From Jaapia argillacea MUCL 33604 (Eukaryota; Basidiomycota; Agaricomycetes; Jaapiales; Jaapiaceae): a DNA stretch of 64,000 nucleotides. The stretch lies in NCBI GenBank assembly GCA_000697665.1, contig KL197726.1:378637-442636 (forward strand), read 5' to 3'. Within the stretch, counting starts at the first letter, position 1. Each line of letters starts with the position of its first letter. Made by a program: the position numbers and the translations under genes. Below the pieces are notes generated by a model that ran no database searches, had not been told where the DNA came from, and saw only the letters and a list, made by a program, of their open reading frames with translations. Positions 20,920-32,186 of the stretch are shown here, in pieces.

Positions 20920-22089
20920 CTAACGCGACACCTCCTGGAGTTCCTGGTGGGCCTTCAACACCTGTGTGTGCTCAGGGCTACCTTCCTCCCACCCGATCAC
21001 ATCCTGAACGGCCTTCCCAATCCCCATACCTCGAATCTTTTCCTGCAATTCCACGCTCTGGTCATCATCCTGGACGTCATACAAGAATGCCGCAGCAATC
21101 CCTCGGGTCAAGTTATCAATCGGCAACCTATATCCTTTCGCCATATTCGCGGGTCCCAACAACCGGTCCTCTTTCCCTAACTTTCGTAGGGGCTGACGGC
21201 CAACTCTGGAGACTTCGTCTTTGAGTCTCGGATTCTCGAATCGATGAATGATCTTCTTGGTATATTCGTCATGTTCGGCGGGATCGAAGTGATGCTTCTT
21301 GATGAGAGCGTGGCCGCCTTCCTTGAGGGCGCCCTGCACGACGTCGTGAATCGAAGGATCCTTGATTGCCTCGTCGATGGTTTTGTATCCCTTTATGTAT
21401 CCAATATATGCGCATATAGCGTGCCCACAATTCAGCGAGAATAGTTTCCGCTCGATATAACCCTCCAAATCCTTCGTGAGCTTCATACCATTCACCCTAA
21501 CCTCTTTCTTCAACATAGACTCGTCCACAACCCACTCGTAAAAACCTTCCACTCCAACGTCTAGACGGTCACCCGACTCGGACGGTGGGACGATACGATC
21601 GACTGAGCAATTGGCGAAACCGACATTTTCGTCCACCCAAGCTCTGTCTTCGGGTGACAAGTGCTCGGAAACGCAGCGGGAGAGGTGGGCTGTTTGTCCA
21701 ACCATGTTCTCGCATGCGATGATATTAATACGACCGCCGTTGGCTTTACGCCGAGCTGATAGACCTTTAGCAATCGTCGGTGCGATCTTCTCGAGTATTC
21801 TGGGTCCAACTGCTGTGGTGACGATATCCACCCTGGGATCCGCGAGTTCGTCCACGACATCGTCGGTCTGCGAATTGACTCCAGAGATATGGGTTATAGG
21901 TTCCGAGTGTTCTTTCTTGTCGAGAATATGAACGTCATACGAATTTCTCTCGTTGAGTTCATGGATGATCCCGTTGTCAACATCGGAGAATACGACGTGA
22001 TAGCCGGAGTTGGAGAGGAGGGGACCAATGAATCCTCGGCCGACGTTTCCAGCTCCGAAGTGGATAGCTTTCTTTTCAGCTTCGTACAT
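20920..22089 (-). CDS. mtlD: Mannitol-1-phosphate 5-dehydrogenase
   Basis: NAD-dependent interconversion of fructose 6-phosphate and mannitol 1-phosphate, a step of fungal mannitol synthesis (carbon store, osmotic and oxidative protection). One open exon of 389 codons, the usual family length. It starts MYEAEKKAIHFGAGNVGRGF with the dinucleotide-binding GAGNVGRG loop, then TAVGPRILEKIAP, RINIIACENMVGQT, VGFANCSVDRIVPP, and LNCGHAICAYIGYIKGYKTI, where the family has its catalytic residues. The stop is at 20920-20922. A CAG acceptor sits directly before the ATG and a good donor (CAG/GTGTGAGT) lies at about 22734 across the N gap, so a 5' leader intron is likely. An in-frame upstream ATG at 22806 could add about 24 residues. 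It lies between GH5 genes A and B. Confidence 0.92.
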   Translation of the reverse strand: MYEAEKKAIHFGAGNVGRGFIGPLLSNSGYHVVFSDVDNGIIHELNERNSYDVHILDKKEHSEPITHISGVNSQTDDVVDELADPRVDIVTTAVGPRILEKIAPTIAKGLSARRKANGGRINIIACENMVGQTAHLSRCVSEHLSPEDRAWVDENVGFANCSVDRIVPPSESGDRLDVGVEGFYEWVVDESMLKKEVRVNGMKLTKDLEGYIERKLFSLNCGHAICAYIGYIKGYKTIDEAIKDPSIHDVVQGALKEGGHALIKKHHFDPAEHDEYTKKIIHRFENPRLKDEVSRVGRQPLRKLGKEDRLLGPANMAKGYRLPIDNLTRGIAAAFLYDVQDDDQSVELQEKIRGMGIGKAVQDVIGWEEGSPEHTQVLKAHQELQEVSR

Positions 22090-22128
22090 ACTGTGTTTGA
22101 GTTAGTCTCGGGGGGGGGGGGGAACAAG

Positions 22129-22696
22129 NNNNNNNNNNNNNNNNNNNNNNNNNNNNNNNNNNNNNNNNNNNNNNNNNNNNNNNNNNNNNNNNNNNNNNNN
22201 NNNNNNNNNNNNNNNNNNNNNNNNNNNNNNNNNNNNNNNNNNNNNNNNNNNNNNNNNNNNNNNNNNNNNNNNNNNNNNNNNNNNNNNNNNNNNNNNNNNN
22301 NNNNNNNNNNNNNNNNNNNNNNNNNNNNNNNNNNNNNNNNNNNNNNNNNNNNNNNNNNNNNNNNNNNNNNNNNNNNNNNNNNNNNNNNNNNNNNNNNNNN
22401 NNNNNNNNNNNNNNNNNNNNNNNNNNNNNNNNNNNNNNNNNNNNNNNNNNNNNNNNNNNNNNNNNNNNNNNNNNNNNNNNNNNNNNNNNNNNNNNNNNNN
22501 NNNNNNNNNNNNNNNNNNNNNNNNNNNNNNNNNNNNNNNNNNNNNNNNNNNNNNNNNNNNNNNNNNNNNNNNNNNNNNNNNNNNNNNNNNNNNNNNNNNN
22601 NNNNNNNNNNNNNNNNNNNNNNNNNNNNNNNNNNNNNNNNNNNNNNNNNNNNNNNNNNNNNNNNNNNNNNNNNNNNNNNNNNNNNNNNNNNNNNNN
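22129..22696. other. Assembly gap (N run) between two G tracts
   Basis: There are 568 N. The left contig end is a 13-G run plus AACAAG; the right begins with a 14-G run plus CAACAAG. Both ends look like the same sequence read up to a homopolymer. Confidence 0.95.
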
Positions 22697-23414
22697 GGGG
22701 GGGGGGGGGGCAACAAGAGAAAGTGATTGGACTCACACCTGAAGGTGCAAGGGAAATGAGTTTGATGGGAGAGGAGCGGTTGGGGGGGGGGTTTATGTAC
22801 CTTCAAGCTGTCTGCGGCCGTCGAGCCTCAGGTCTCGGACCAGGTGTTGGTCATCATCTTTGGTGACGTCGTCAAGCGCTATGAAGGTGGCTCCAAACTG
22901 CCCATGCCAGATAACTTCGACAATTCAGCGACCACAAAAGGGGACGGCCATACTGTAAGAGCATCCACTGATAGTGGATATTGATCAAATGCTGATAGCC
23001 GCGGATACTCCACGGATCCAGCGTGTTGGGCGAATTTCCAGCACGTGATTAAAACGCGCCGACAAACACTATCAACGATTGGTCTTGGACCGAATATATG
23101 ATATATAATAACTCGACTATCCAATGTGCAAAGATACAACTCGAACAAAAACAGTCCCTCCATAGGAACCCTGCCAGCGACTCACCCGCCTCGTTTCTTT
23201 GAACTTCCTGGTACATCCCGATAGATGATTCACTAGAGGTCCATGTCCATAATTTTGCCCCAGGAAATTCACGCAAGAAGTCTCGTAATACCGAAAAGCA
23301 CGCATATATTTGACAACATCTCACCCATCAGGGATCCATACAACAGACTTTATCAGCAATTTACGAAAATAAGTCTCTACAAGGGCCATTTTGGCCGCTC
23401 CGACACCTCCAACC
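22697..23414. other. Upstream region of mannitol-1-phosphate dehydrogenase and 3' flank of GH5 gene B
   Basis: About 22735-22806 probably belongs to the first, mostly non-coding, exon of the dehydrogenase gene. The rest has no supportable gene. Confidence 0.45.
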
Positions 23415-25200
23415 TTACTTGGGGGCCATGCAAGAGGAGACGAGGAGGGCATCGGTCAAGACACCAGTGCTGGAGTTAGTCGGGGTCTCGCTGAGGACGT
23501 AGGTAGTAGGGAAACTACCAGCGGCCCATCCGACGTATCCGAGAATGACTGATCACATGGGCAGGACAGGATATCAGTACTGAAGACTCGCAAAAATCAA
23601 TAAGGAATCACACACCATCAGAGTTGGCCTTCTGGTAAGCAATCTGCGAGCACATATACTGCTGGCAGGAAGCAGTGTTACCACCACCAGTCTCAGTGTT
23701 AAGAGCTTGACGACCGTTTGTGCGCAACCAGGCAGCGAGAGGCTCCCAAGCAGTAGCGACGTTATCGGTGACACACTCGGCGTTGGTACCGGAGTTGTCG
23801 GAGTCGAGATACTTGTGAACGTCGATGATGAGGTTGGTCTTGGTACCGTCGGGGTTGGTCACGTTCAAGAGCGCTGCACCAGATCCATCGGACCAGATGG
23901 TGGCAGCAGAAGTCCAGTCATTACCAGGGAGAAGGATCATCTGCGAGGTGGCACTGAGATCAAGCAGGAGGTGAGCCATCAGCGAACAACAGAAGAAATT
24001 AGTCGTACCCAGCGCTACGAATGGCAGTGACTGCAGCCTGAACAGTTCCGGCCCAGAGGGTGACGTCGGGGAGATCATGGGGCTCGTTCATACTGGTGGA
24101 GTATTAGTCGGTAATGAATGCTTGGTGGCCGAAATGGAAAACTCACACGCCGAAGACAATATTGGTAGTCGACTTGTAATAAGTCGCGATGTTGGTCCAG
24201 AGCTGGGCAAAGACACTGTTCGCCGGTCCACCTTGACCGATAATCTAATTATGCCAATTTGGTCAGATCTTCGTTGCACGCTAGATTAAACAGTAAGTCA
24301 ACTGACATTGCCATTGTACCTGGCGTAATTGTGGATATCGATGATGCAGTGAGCTCCGGTGGCCAAGCAAGCTTGAACGAGGACATCGTATTTAGCAAAG
24401 TTGGTGCTGTTGAGAACACCGGTTTCTTGATCGCCAGTGAGGAATTGCCAACCGACGGGCAACCCTGAGGGCAGGATTAGTTATGTTTCCCCTTGAATTT
24501 ATACCACACTAAACTTACTGAACATGTTATATCCGTCACTCTTGACGAAGTGCTGCATCTGGCCGATACCATCGGGGCCTGAAATGATATATTAGCTCGC
24601 TCTCGATGTTTTCGTTGTGGGTCACCTTACCGTAATATTCGAGCAACGGTGGGTAAGCACCAGCCGAAGTACAAGTACCAGTCGTATCGCCTGTTGGAAG
24701 GACCCAAATAATCTTAGACGAGCCAGGTTAAGCAGGTGCGGAACCTCTTACATCCGAAGTCGAAGCCGGCGATGTTAACACCGTAAAACTTCAGTGCACC
24801 AGTGCCAGTCGGAGCAGCGGCAGACGTCGTCGTGGTGCTGTGCGAGGTGGTGGCGGTGGTGGCGGTGGAGTGACTGGTAGTGCCAGTGGTGCTTGCCGGG
24901 AGACACTGGGAATAGTCTGAGGGAGAAAACGGCCACAACAAAGTCGTTAGTCTGAAGATGAGGGCGATGGCGCTCGTATACGTACAAGCGTTGGAATAGG
25001 TGCAAACAGCGCCTGCAACACAGGTAGTCGCTCCAGTCCAACCCGTACCGCCGCCTGTGATAGGAAAAAATCGATATGTTTGAACGGGATCAACAATCAA
25101 ACAGAGAGTGGGTTGGCTTACATTGACCGTACAAGGCCGCTTGGCCGCGAACAGAGAGGGCGGTCAGCCCGATGAAACTGAGTGCGTAGACGGTCTTCAT
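23415..25200 (-). CDS. CBM1-GH5 endo-beta-1,4-glucanase B
   Basis: Secreted endoglucanase cutting internal beta-1,4 bonds of cellulose. It starts [20 protein letters not shown] (signal peptide) at 25200. The CBM1 contains [20 protein letters not shown] and ends YSQCLP after an intron. Then come a Ser/Thr/His linker ([18 protein letters not shown]) and the GH5 barrel. Barrel motifs: [55 protein letters not shown] (acid/base Glu), [16 protein letters not shown] (active-site His/Tyr), [12 protein letters not shown] (nucleophile Glu), and YVGWAAG. The end is SSCMAPK with a TAA at 23415-23417. All catalytic motifs are present. It differs most from A, C and D in the barrel core ([10 protein letters not shown] against [10 protein letters not shown]), so it is an older duplicate, yet it shares the promoter blocks of A and C. 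Confidence 0.88.
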
Positions 25201-25500
25201 TGTTGTTTTTCGATGAAACTCTTCTTGCGCTGCCTTGGAGAGACTTGCTCACCTCCCCTTTATACCTTTACGACGACCCAAAACGGACCAGGAGAGTACA
25301 GGGGTGTCTAATCTTGGGCGACATCTGTGTGGCCAATGAATGTCATTTTCGAGACCGCCGAGTTCAGTCCGACAGACGACGGGAGGAAATCACAGGTGTT
25401 TGGTGGGGGACGAAAATAGGCGTCGAAGGATGGGGGAAACGATCTGTAAAATGATCAGGGGGGCGGTTGATGTTCGCCTGAACGTCGGGGAGAGTTGAGA
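25201..25500 (-). promoter_or_regulatory. Promoter of GH5 gene B
   Basis: TATAAA on the minus strand lies at 25259-25264, 59 bp upstream of the ATG. Conserved blocks are ACGAAAATAGGCGTCGA at 25410-25426 and GTTCGCCTGAACGTCGGGGA at 25472-25491, at nearly the same distances as in genes A and C. The word GCCGAGTTCAGTCCGAC lies between the TATA box and these blocks, also shared. Confidence 0.65.
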
Positions 25501-26752
25501 GAGATCGACGGGCGGTACAAGGCGGGCGAAGACAGAAAGACCTCCAAAGCGGCGCTACACAGATTACGGAGATCGTCGAGCACTCCCTGCACGTTTCCTG
25601 CCAATGCTTGGGATTGGCAAGCTGACTACGTTCGAATTAATGATACTTGATTTTTTATTTGAGAATTGAAGACGTCAATGGTAGAGACTTCCGCCAAGAC
25701 TTTTGATGAGAACTTTCTTCTCACTGCCAGGTCATGAACAGCCGTCGGTGCACGAAAGAGAGGACGAAACAACGTGTTTATCCGTAAATCATCCTTCCGA
25801 CGTGGACATTGATCGGGTCCCGTGGTTGGGCCTCGCATTGTAGAAGATCTGCGGCGTACATACAGTCCAAGCCCAAAGTACCGATTGGCTATCAAGTGCC
25901 AAGACAACTCGCAGAAAGTCTTGATCGGAGTCGAGGGTGAGGAAATCCTTTCCGCACTGGGTACCAACGGAAAATTGAAGTTATTCTTGGGTATTGATGA
26001 TATGCATGGGATTTGGTGCATTCCATACAAAGTACAGCGACTAAGACAAAGCAGAGAGCCTTCGTAGTCATGGCTAAGTAGATGAATTCGAACCACGAAG
26101 GTTTTCCCGCCAAGTTCGTTCATTCTAGTTTGGCCGCAGAGGTCCTCTGGGCCGCCTAGCACACCTCCCATTGACTCCGACGGATTGTATCACTAGGATG
26201 GTGATTGCCCTTATACAAACTCTGGTCAACCTGCATCATTCCAATGGTGTTGGCGTTGGTCGAATCCACTTTCCGTCACAATGCAGCTTGAAAAGCACGT
26301 AAGTCTGGGTGCCTAAATATCTCATCAACGCTCCATTCTGTCTTCAATATTCTTCGCCGTCGGTCATGGGGTGACTGGATTATTATAATGGAATGATCGC
26401 GCCCTATGTCTCACCAGCCTAAAACCAAGCCAATTCGTTTCTACCCCGCAGATATTGCAGCCCTACGCCGACGGGCCAAACTGAAGCAATCCCTAACTGA
26501 CTTCTGTTGCTGTTACCACTTGATCCCCTCGAGCCTATTCTTCGGTTACCACCTGTATACGCAACTGCTCCTGGTCTACTTCTAAGCAGGATGGTCAACA
26601 GAACCCGTGGCATGAATCTTTTCAATTCCGACTCTTTCACACAAGACGTAGACTCTAGAGCACCCATTTCGCATTTAATCATACTAGATAAAACTACAGG
26701 CAGAAGGCGAGTACTTTTGTCCTTCTATGAGGCGACTCTTCTAATCCATAGT
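25501..26752. other. Spacer between GH5 genes B and C
   Basis: About 25650-25880 keeps homology to the distal upstream DNA of genes A and C (words TTCTTCTCACTGCCA, GTTTATCCG, CATCCTTCCGA, CCCGTGGTT). A 181-codon open frame on the minus strand (26171-25626) overlaps this duplicated flank. It has no family features and I do not call it a gene. Confidence 0.45.
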
Positions 26753-28521
26753 CTATTTAGGGGCCATGCAGGAGGTAACGAGCTCAGTATCGGTCCAGAC
26801 TCCGTTGGTGTCGGTGGGAGTCTCGCTGAGGACGTAGGTCGTAGCGAAGTTTCCAGCAGCCCAGCCAACGTATCCAAGGATGACTGGAATTCGGGTTCAC
26901 ATCAGTTCCGGCTATGCAATCAGCGGAAGAAGGGGTTACACACCATCAGAAGCATTAGCCTTCATGTATGCGATTTGCTGGCACATATACTGGACGCAAG
27001 AGGCAGTGTTCCCTCCACCAGTCTCCGTGTTGAGAGCTAGACGACCGTTTGTGCGCAACCAGGCAGCAAGAGGCTCCCAAGCTTCACTGACGTTGTCGGT
27101 GACACAGACATCGGAAGTACCAGAGTTGTCAGAGTCGAGGTACTTGTGGACGTCGAAGATGAGGTTGGTGGTGGTACCGTCGGGGTTGGTGACGAGCAAA
27201 AGAGCGGCACCGGAACCATCGGACCAGATGGTGGCAGCCGAAGTGTAGTTGTCACCGGGAAGGAGGATCATCTGGGTGGTGGCACTAAGGGAGAGTAAAA
27301 GAGATTAGACCAAAGCAATGCATTCTTGGGGAAATCCTACCCTGCGTTACGAATGGCAGTGACTGCAGCCTGGACGGAACCAGCCCAGAGAGTGACGTTG
27401 AGGTCGTGGGGCTCATTCATACTGCAAAAGAACTAAAATGAGAACGAGGGCTTGAGAAATACGAAGCGGACTGACACTCCGAAGACGATCTTGGATTCAG
27501 TGGCGTAGTAGCTGGCGATGTTGCCCCAGAGTTCAGCGAAGATCTCGTTGGAAGGTCCTCCCTGGCCAATAATCTATCACACGTCAGATTCAATCAGCAA
27601 ACTGCCTGGTGCGAAGATGCAAGCGGATCGACGAACCGCTCCGTTGAACCTGGCGTAGTTGTGGATATCAATAATACAGTAAGCGCCAGTAGCCAAACAA
27701 TCCTGGACGAGGGTATTATATTCGGCGAGCGTGGTGGTGTTGAGAACACCAGTTTCGGCGTTGTTGGTCAAGAATTGCCAGCTGACGGGCAACCCTGAAC
27801 GCTAACAGTTAGTATGCCGTCGCCACCAGGCAGAATCGGGTACATACTGAACATGTTGTAACCATCATCGTTGACGAAGTGGGTCATTTGCCCAGCACCA
27901 TCAGCACCTGCAGGAGAAACTCGAGTCAGTTCATGAGGATAGATCGAGTGCGAACCCACTGACCATAATACACAAGCAAAGGCGGGTAAGCGCCAGCTTC
28001 AGTGCAGTCGCCGGAGGTGTCGCATCCCTGTAGGCCGCTATTCAGAAATGACACAAAGAAAAAAAGGAACGCGACAAACGAAATCGAAACCAGCGATGTT
28101 GACACCGTAGAACTTCAAGGCGCCAGTTCCAGTCCCAGTAGTGGTTGGCGTGGCGGCGGTGGTTGTGGTTGTGTGGGAGGTGGTGGTGGTGGTCGAGTGA
28201 CTGGTAGTAGTGCCAGTGGTGCTTGCGGGGAGACACTGGGAGTAATCTGAAAAAGGATTAAAAAATGGTGGGTGAGGAGGAAAAGGAGCGGAACTCGTAT
28301 ACTTACAAGCACTGGAGTACGTGCAAACAGCACCTGCAACACAGGTAGTTGCGCCAGTCCAACCCGTACCACCGCCTGTGTTATTACAAAACAACGTGTT
28401 TACAAGGGTCAAGGAGGGGTAAAGTGAACGGCTCGGGCTTACATTGAGCGTACAATGCAGCTTGGCCGCGAACGGAGAGGGCTGTTAGCCCGATGAAACC
28501 CAGTGCGTAGACAGTCTTCAT
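26753..28521 (-). CDS. CBM1-GH5 endo-beta-1,4-glucanase C
   Basis: Secreted endoglucanase, the nearest relative of A and D. It starts with a signal peptide at 28521 ([20 protein letters not shown]). The CBM1 contains [20 protein letters not shown]. The linker is [19 protein letters not shown]-like, and the barrel opens [13 protein letters not shown]. Visible barrel motifs: [68 protein letters not shown]. The stop is TAG at 26753-26755. All GH5 catalytic residues that I can place are present, including the VHKYLDS stretch that gene A has lost. Each intron is short. The promoter blocks are shared with A and B. Confidence 0.88.
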
Positions 28522-28830
28522 TGTTGCTTTTCGATGAAACTCTTGCTGCGCTGCCTTCTAGAGACTTGTTCACCTCCTCTTTATACCTTTGCAACGATCC
28601 AAAAAAGAGTCGCAGAGGGCTGCCGTTGCTAATATTGCACGGCATCCCCATGTCCAGTGAGTGTCATTGCGCAGGCCGCCGAGTTCAGTCCGGCCACCAA
28701 CAGGCGGTGACAAAGGTGTTGGGTAGAGCAACGAAAATAGGCGTCGAAAGAAGGAGAAAACCGTTAACGAAAGTAACCAAGAGGGCGGGTGATGTTCGCC
28801 TGAACGTCGGGGAGAATCCTGGAGGCATTC
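28522..28830 (-). promoter_or_regulatory. Promoter of GH5 gene C
   Basis: TATAAA on the minus strand lies at 28580-28585. Conserved blocks are ACGAAAATAGGCGTCGA at 28731-28747 and GTTCGCCTGAACGTCGGGGA at 28794-28813. Spacing from the ATG matches gene B to within a few bases. Confidence 0.65.
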
Positions 28831-30396
28831 TAGCAGTACCACGACGATTCATGAACGAAATTCGGGCATGGAGCGACACAGATCCTAAAAGACGCACTGA
28901 AACCATCCCGTAGATACTTATGCTGAATCAATTTCACTTGGCAGGGGGCTTGGCGGGAGGAATATCCGAATGAATGATGCCAGATTTTTGATCCACTCTA
29001 AGGTGCAAGATTTCCAGCCGACCCCGAGATTTGAGATTTGAGATTTTCTTCTCACTGCCAAGCAACCCGTCGTGGCAGAACCTGGGCGGGTTGATTGGGA
29101 TTGACACGTTTATCCGCGAAACATCCTTCCGAGGATGTTAGTGGCATGGCTGGATGACCCCGTGGTTTTAACCTTGCGAAGCAAAGCATTTGCGGTGCAT
29201 CATGCGGGGATCCTGATATCGATTGGCTGTCGAGTACCCTGCAGTTGTTGTTCGGAGGTGGGGGTGAGAACTCGTTTCCAGACTGAGCCCGGCTCAACGG
29301 AAAAATTGAATATATTCTTGGGTATTCGCACTATTGGCATAGGCATCAGGCCATGTAAGGGACATAAAAAAGAACGAGGAGACTTCGTAGTAGACGCTAT
29401 GGGTGATGTCGATGGTGGTGACCTAGGTAAGCCTGGTCCGTGCGGGGTGAGCGATAAAGTTGATTCGAAGTCAAAAAGGTTAACTGACTACGCTGTCACA
29501 CGTGACGTGAGTAACGTGTCGCGCGTGTCACGCTTCGGGTCCCCGGTGAACACTCCGGCCAGGACAGTCCACCTCGCTCATATGTACGAGATATCGAGAG
29601 TCCTTTTACAAGTTTCCAATTGTATGTAGCTTGCTCCGATACACATCGCCAGGTCTCTCCCCAGCGCGGGTTCTTCGATATCGAAATGAGCTGGAGGTGG
29701 CTAAGTAACTTGCTACTGGTAAGGCATGGCATACTCAGGAAGGTAATTCTGAACGCGAGCCACATCGCTTATGGTGTAAAAACAGTCGAGCTTCAATTCA
29801 GTCAGGGCTCCTCGCTCAGCTTGACTGGCGCTCACCCCCGGCAGGACCGGAATTCCAGCAGAGATTCTTATGTATCTGCCGACAAACACTCGGCAGAGCC
29901 ACACATGAACGAATAAACTATGGTGCGTCACCCATTCGTACCAGCGAATCCTGAACCCTGCGACCTTGTCGTTGGTTGACTGCAATTGGGAGGATCGATG
30001 AGGCTGATGAGTATTTGTTACCCACTCCCTAACTTCTTATTCCTATGTACAGTGCAATGTGGTTTCACGATGTTGCTTCCGTCTAATATAGAACCAAAGA
30101 ACTCCAAGCGGTCTTCCATACCCTTACTCTCGACATGAATTGGACCGCCATCTCTTCAGTCTCCTCACCGCGAACGTATCTGCGACTCATCCACAAAATT
30201 CAACGGTGAACAATGTTCTGTGTCTGGACCAAGGATGGCGAGCACGAAAGGTTGTTGGGTTCTCGCTAACTCCATCACACAATCAAGGTATGGAACAATC
30301 ATTTCGCATTGATTCCCATAGATACAAAGTGAGAGACAACAGACGACTCCTTTTATCCTTCCAAGGGACTAATCCTCTAATATCCGAGCCGATAGA
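28831..30396. other. Spacer between GH5 genes C and D
   Basis: About 29040-29290 is homologous to distal upstream DNA of GH5 genes A and B. A cluster of CACGTG/ACGTGA-like words lies at 29494-29530. No gene is supported. Confidence 0.4.
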
Positions 30397-32186
30397 TTAT
30401 TTCGGAGCCATGCAATCCATGACGAGCTCAGTGTCGGTCCAGACGCCGTCGGTATCGGTGGGAGTCTCGCTAAGGACATAAGTCGTAGCGAAGTTTCCAG
30501 CAGCCCAACCGACATATCCGAGGATAACTGCAAATCGTATCCATATCAGTTCTACTGTCATAGAAGCAAGTGTAGGAATGCATGCGTACCATCAGAAGCA
30601 TTGGCCTTCATGTATGAGATTTGCTGGCACATATACTGGACGCAAGAAGCAGTGTTCCCTCCACCAGTCTCCGTGTTAAGAGCTAGACGACCATTCTCAC
30701 GCAACCAAGCAGCAAGAGGCTCCCAAGCTTCACTGACGTTGTCGGTGACGCAGACGTCGGAAGTACCAGAGTTATCAGAGTCGAGGTACTTGTGGACGTC
30801 GAAGATAAGGTTGGTTGTGGTACCGTCGGGGTTGGTGACAAGCAGAAGGGCGGCACCGGAACCATCGGACCAGATAGTGGCAGCCGAAGTGTAGTTGTCA
30901 CCGGGAAGGAGAATCATCTGAGTCGTGGCACTAAGACAGGGAACCAGATGAGTGGCAACCAAGCCATTGAGAGGAATAAATATTACCCAGCGTTACGAAT
31001 AGCGGTGACTGCAGCCTGAACGGTCCCAGCCCAGAGTGTGACGTTGAGATCGTGGGGCTCATTCATACTAGAAAATAATTGCGCATAAGCACAAGGGTTT
31101 GAGGAACGAGTAAATAGACTGACACTCCAAAGACGATCTTGGATTCGGAGGCGTAGTAGGAGGCGATGTTGCTCCAGAGCTCAGCAAAGATCTCGTTGGA
31201 AGGACCACCCTGGCCGATAATCTATCATGTGTCTCAAGTCAATCAAACTTTTCTAGAGAGGCAAAGACATCAACGAACCGATCCGTTAAACCTGGCGTAA
31301 TTGTGGATATCAATGATACAGTAGGCGCCAGTTGCCAAGCAATCCTGGACAAGGATGTTGTATTCGGCGAGTGTGGTGGTGTTGAGGACCCCAGTCTCGG
31401 CGTTGTTGGTGAGGAATTGCCAGCCGACGGGCAACCCTAAATTCTGGTAGTCAGTAACAAATTCCAATGCCTTGCGATGCACGACGTACTAAACATGTTG
31501 TACCCATCATCGTTATAAAAGTGGGTCATTTGGCCCGCACCATCAGCACCTGTCGCAAAATGTTGGGGTGAGTTTGTAGGGATAACAAAAATTCAAGCCG
31601 CTAACCATAATATTGAGTCAATGGTGGATAGGCTCCGGCCTCGGTACAGTCACCGTCGGTATCGCAGCCCTGTGAATGGAATTAGAGGAGACACAAGATA
31701 ACAGAAAGGGGGAAAATCACGAACGAAATCGAAACCAGGAATGTTGACACCGTAGAACTTCAGGGCGCCAGGTCCAGTCCCGGTGGTGGTAGGCATAGCA
31801 GCGGTGGTGGAGGTGGTGGCAGCTGAGGTAGTGGTGGTTGCACCAGTTTCAGGGAGACATTGGGAGTAGTCTGAAGAAAAGGTGGCATCAGGTCCGCACG
31901 AAGAACAAACCAGCATTCAAATACTTACAAGCGCTAGAGTAGGTGCACACAGCGCCAGCAACACAGGTAGTCGCGCCAGTCCAGTCCTAGTTAAGGTACT
32001 TATATCAATATGGATAAAAGGGGCAGGGCACCACCAATACGCACAGTGCCACCACCTAGATGCGAAAATGAGCACATAGACAAGAAATTTCCTGGTAGAG
32101 AACTTACATTGAGCGTAGAGAGCCGCCTGACCACGAACGGACAGAGCAGAAAGCCCAACAAATCCAAGAGCGTATAAAGTCTTCAT
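30397..32186 (-). CDS. CBM1-GH5 endo-beta-1,4-glucanase D
   Basis: Fourth member of the GH5 array. Start MKTLYALGFVGLSALSVRGQ (signal peptide) at 32186. The CBM1 is encoded over several exons (CGGT, then [19 protein letters not shown], then DYSQCLP), with one intron more than I see in the paralogues. The linker is shorter (TSAATTSTTAAMPTTTGTGP). The barrel motifs are complete: [81 protein letters not shown]; stop TAA at 30397-30399. Its upstream region has its own TATA box but lacks the blocks shared by A-C, so it is probably regulated differently. Confidence 0.88.

Noticed and set aside
25626-26171. A 181-codon minus-strand frame upstream of GH5 gene B
   Set aside because: It lies partly in upstream DNA that is duplicated behind genes A and C, where the frame is not kept.
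29494-29530. Cluster of CACGTG/ACGTGA-like words
   Set aside because: It does not have the fixed CACGTGA-N8-TCACGTG spacing of the three dyads and is about 870 bp from the nearest gene end, the 3' end of GH5 gene D.
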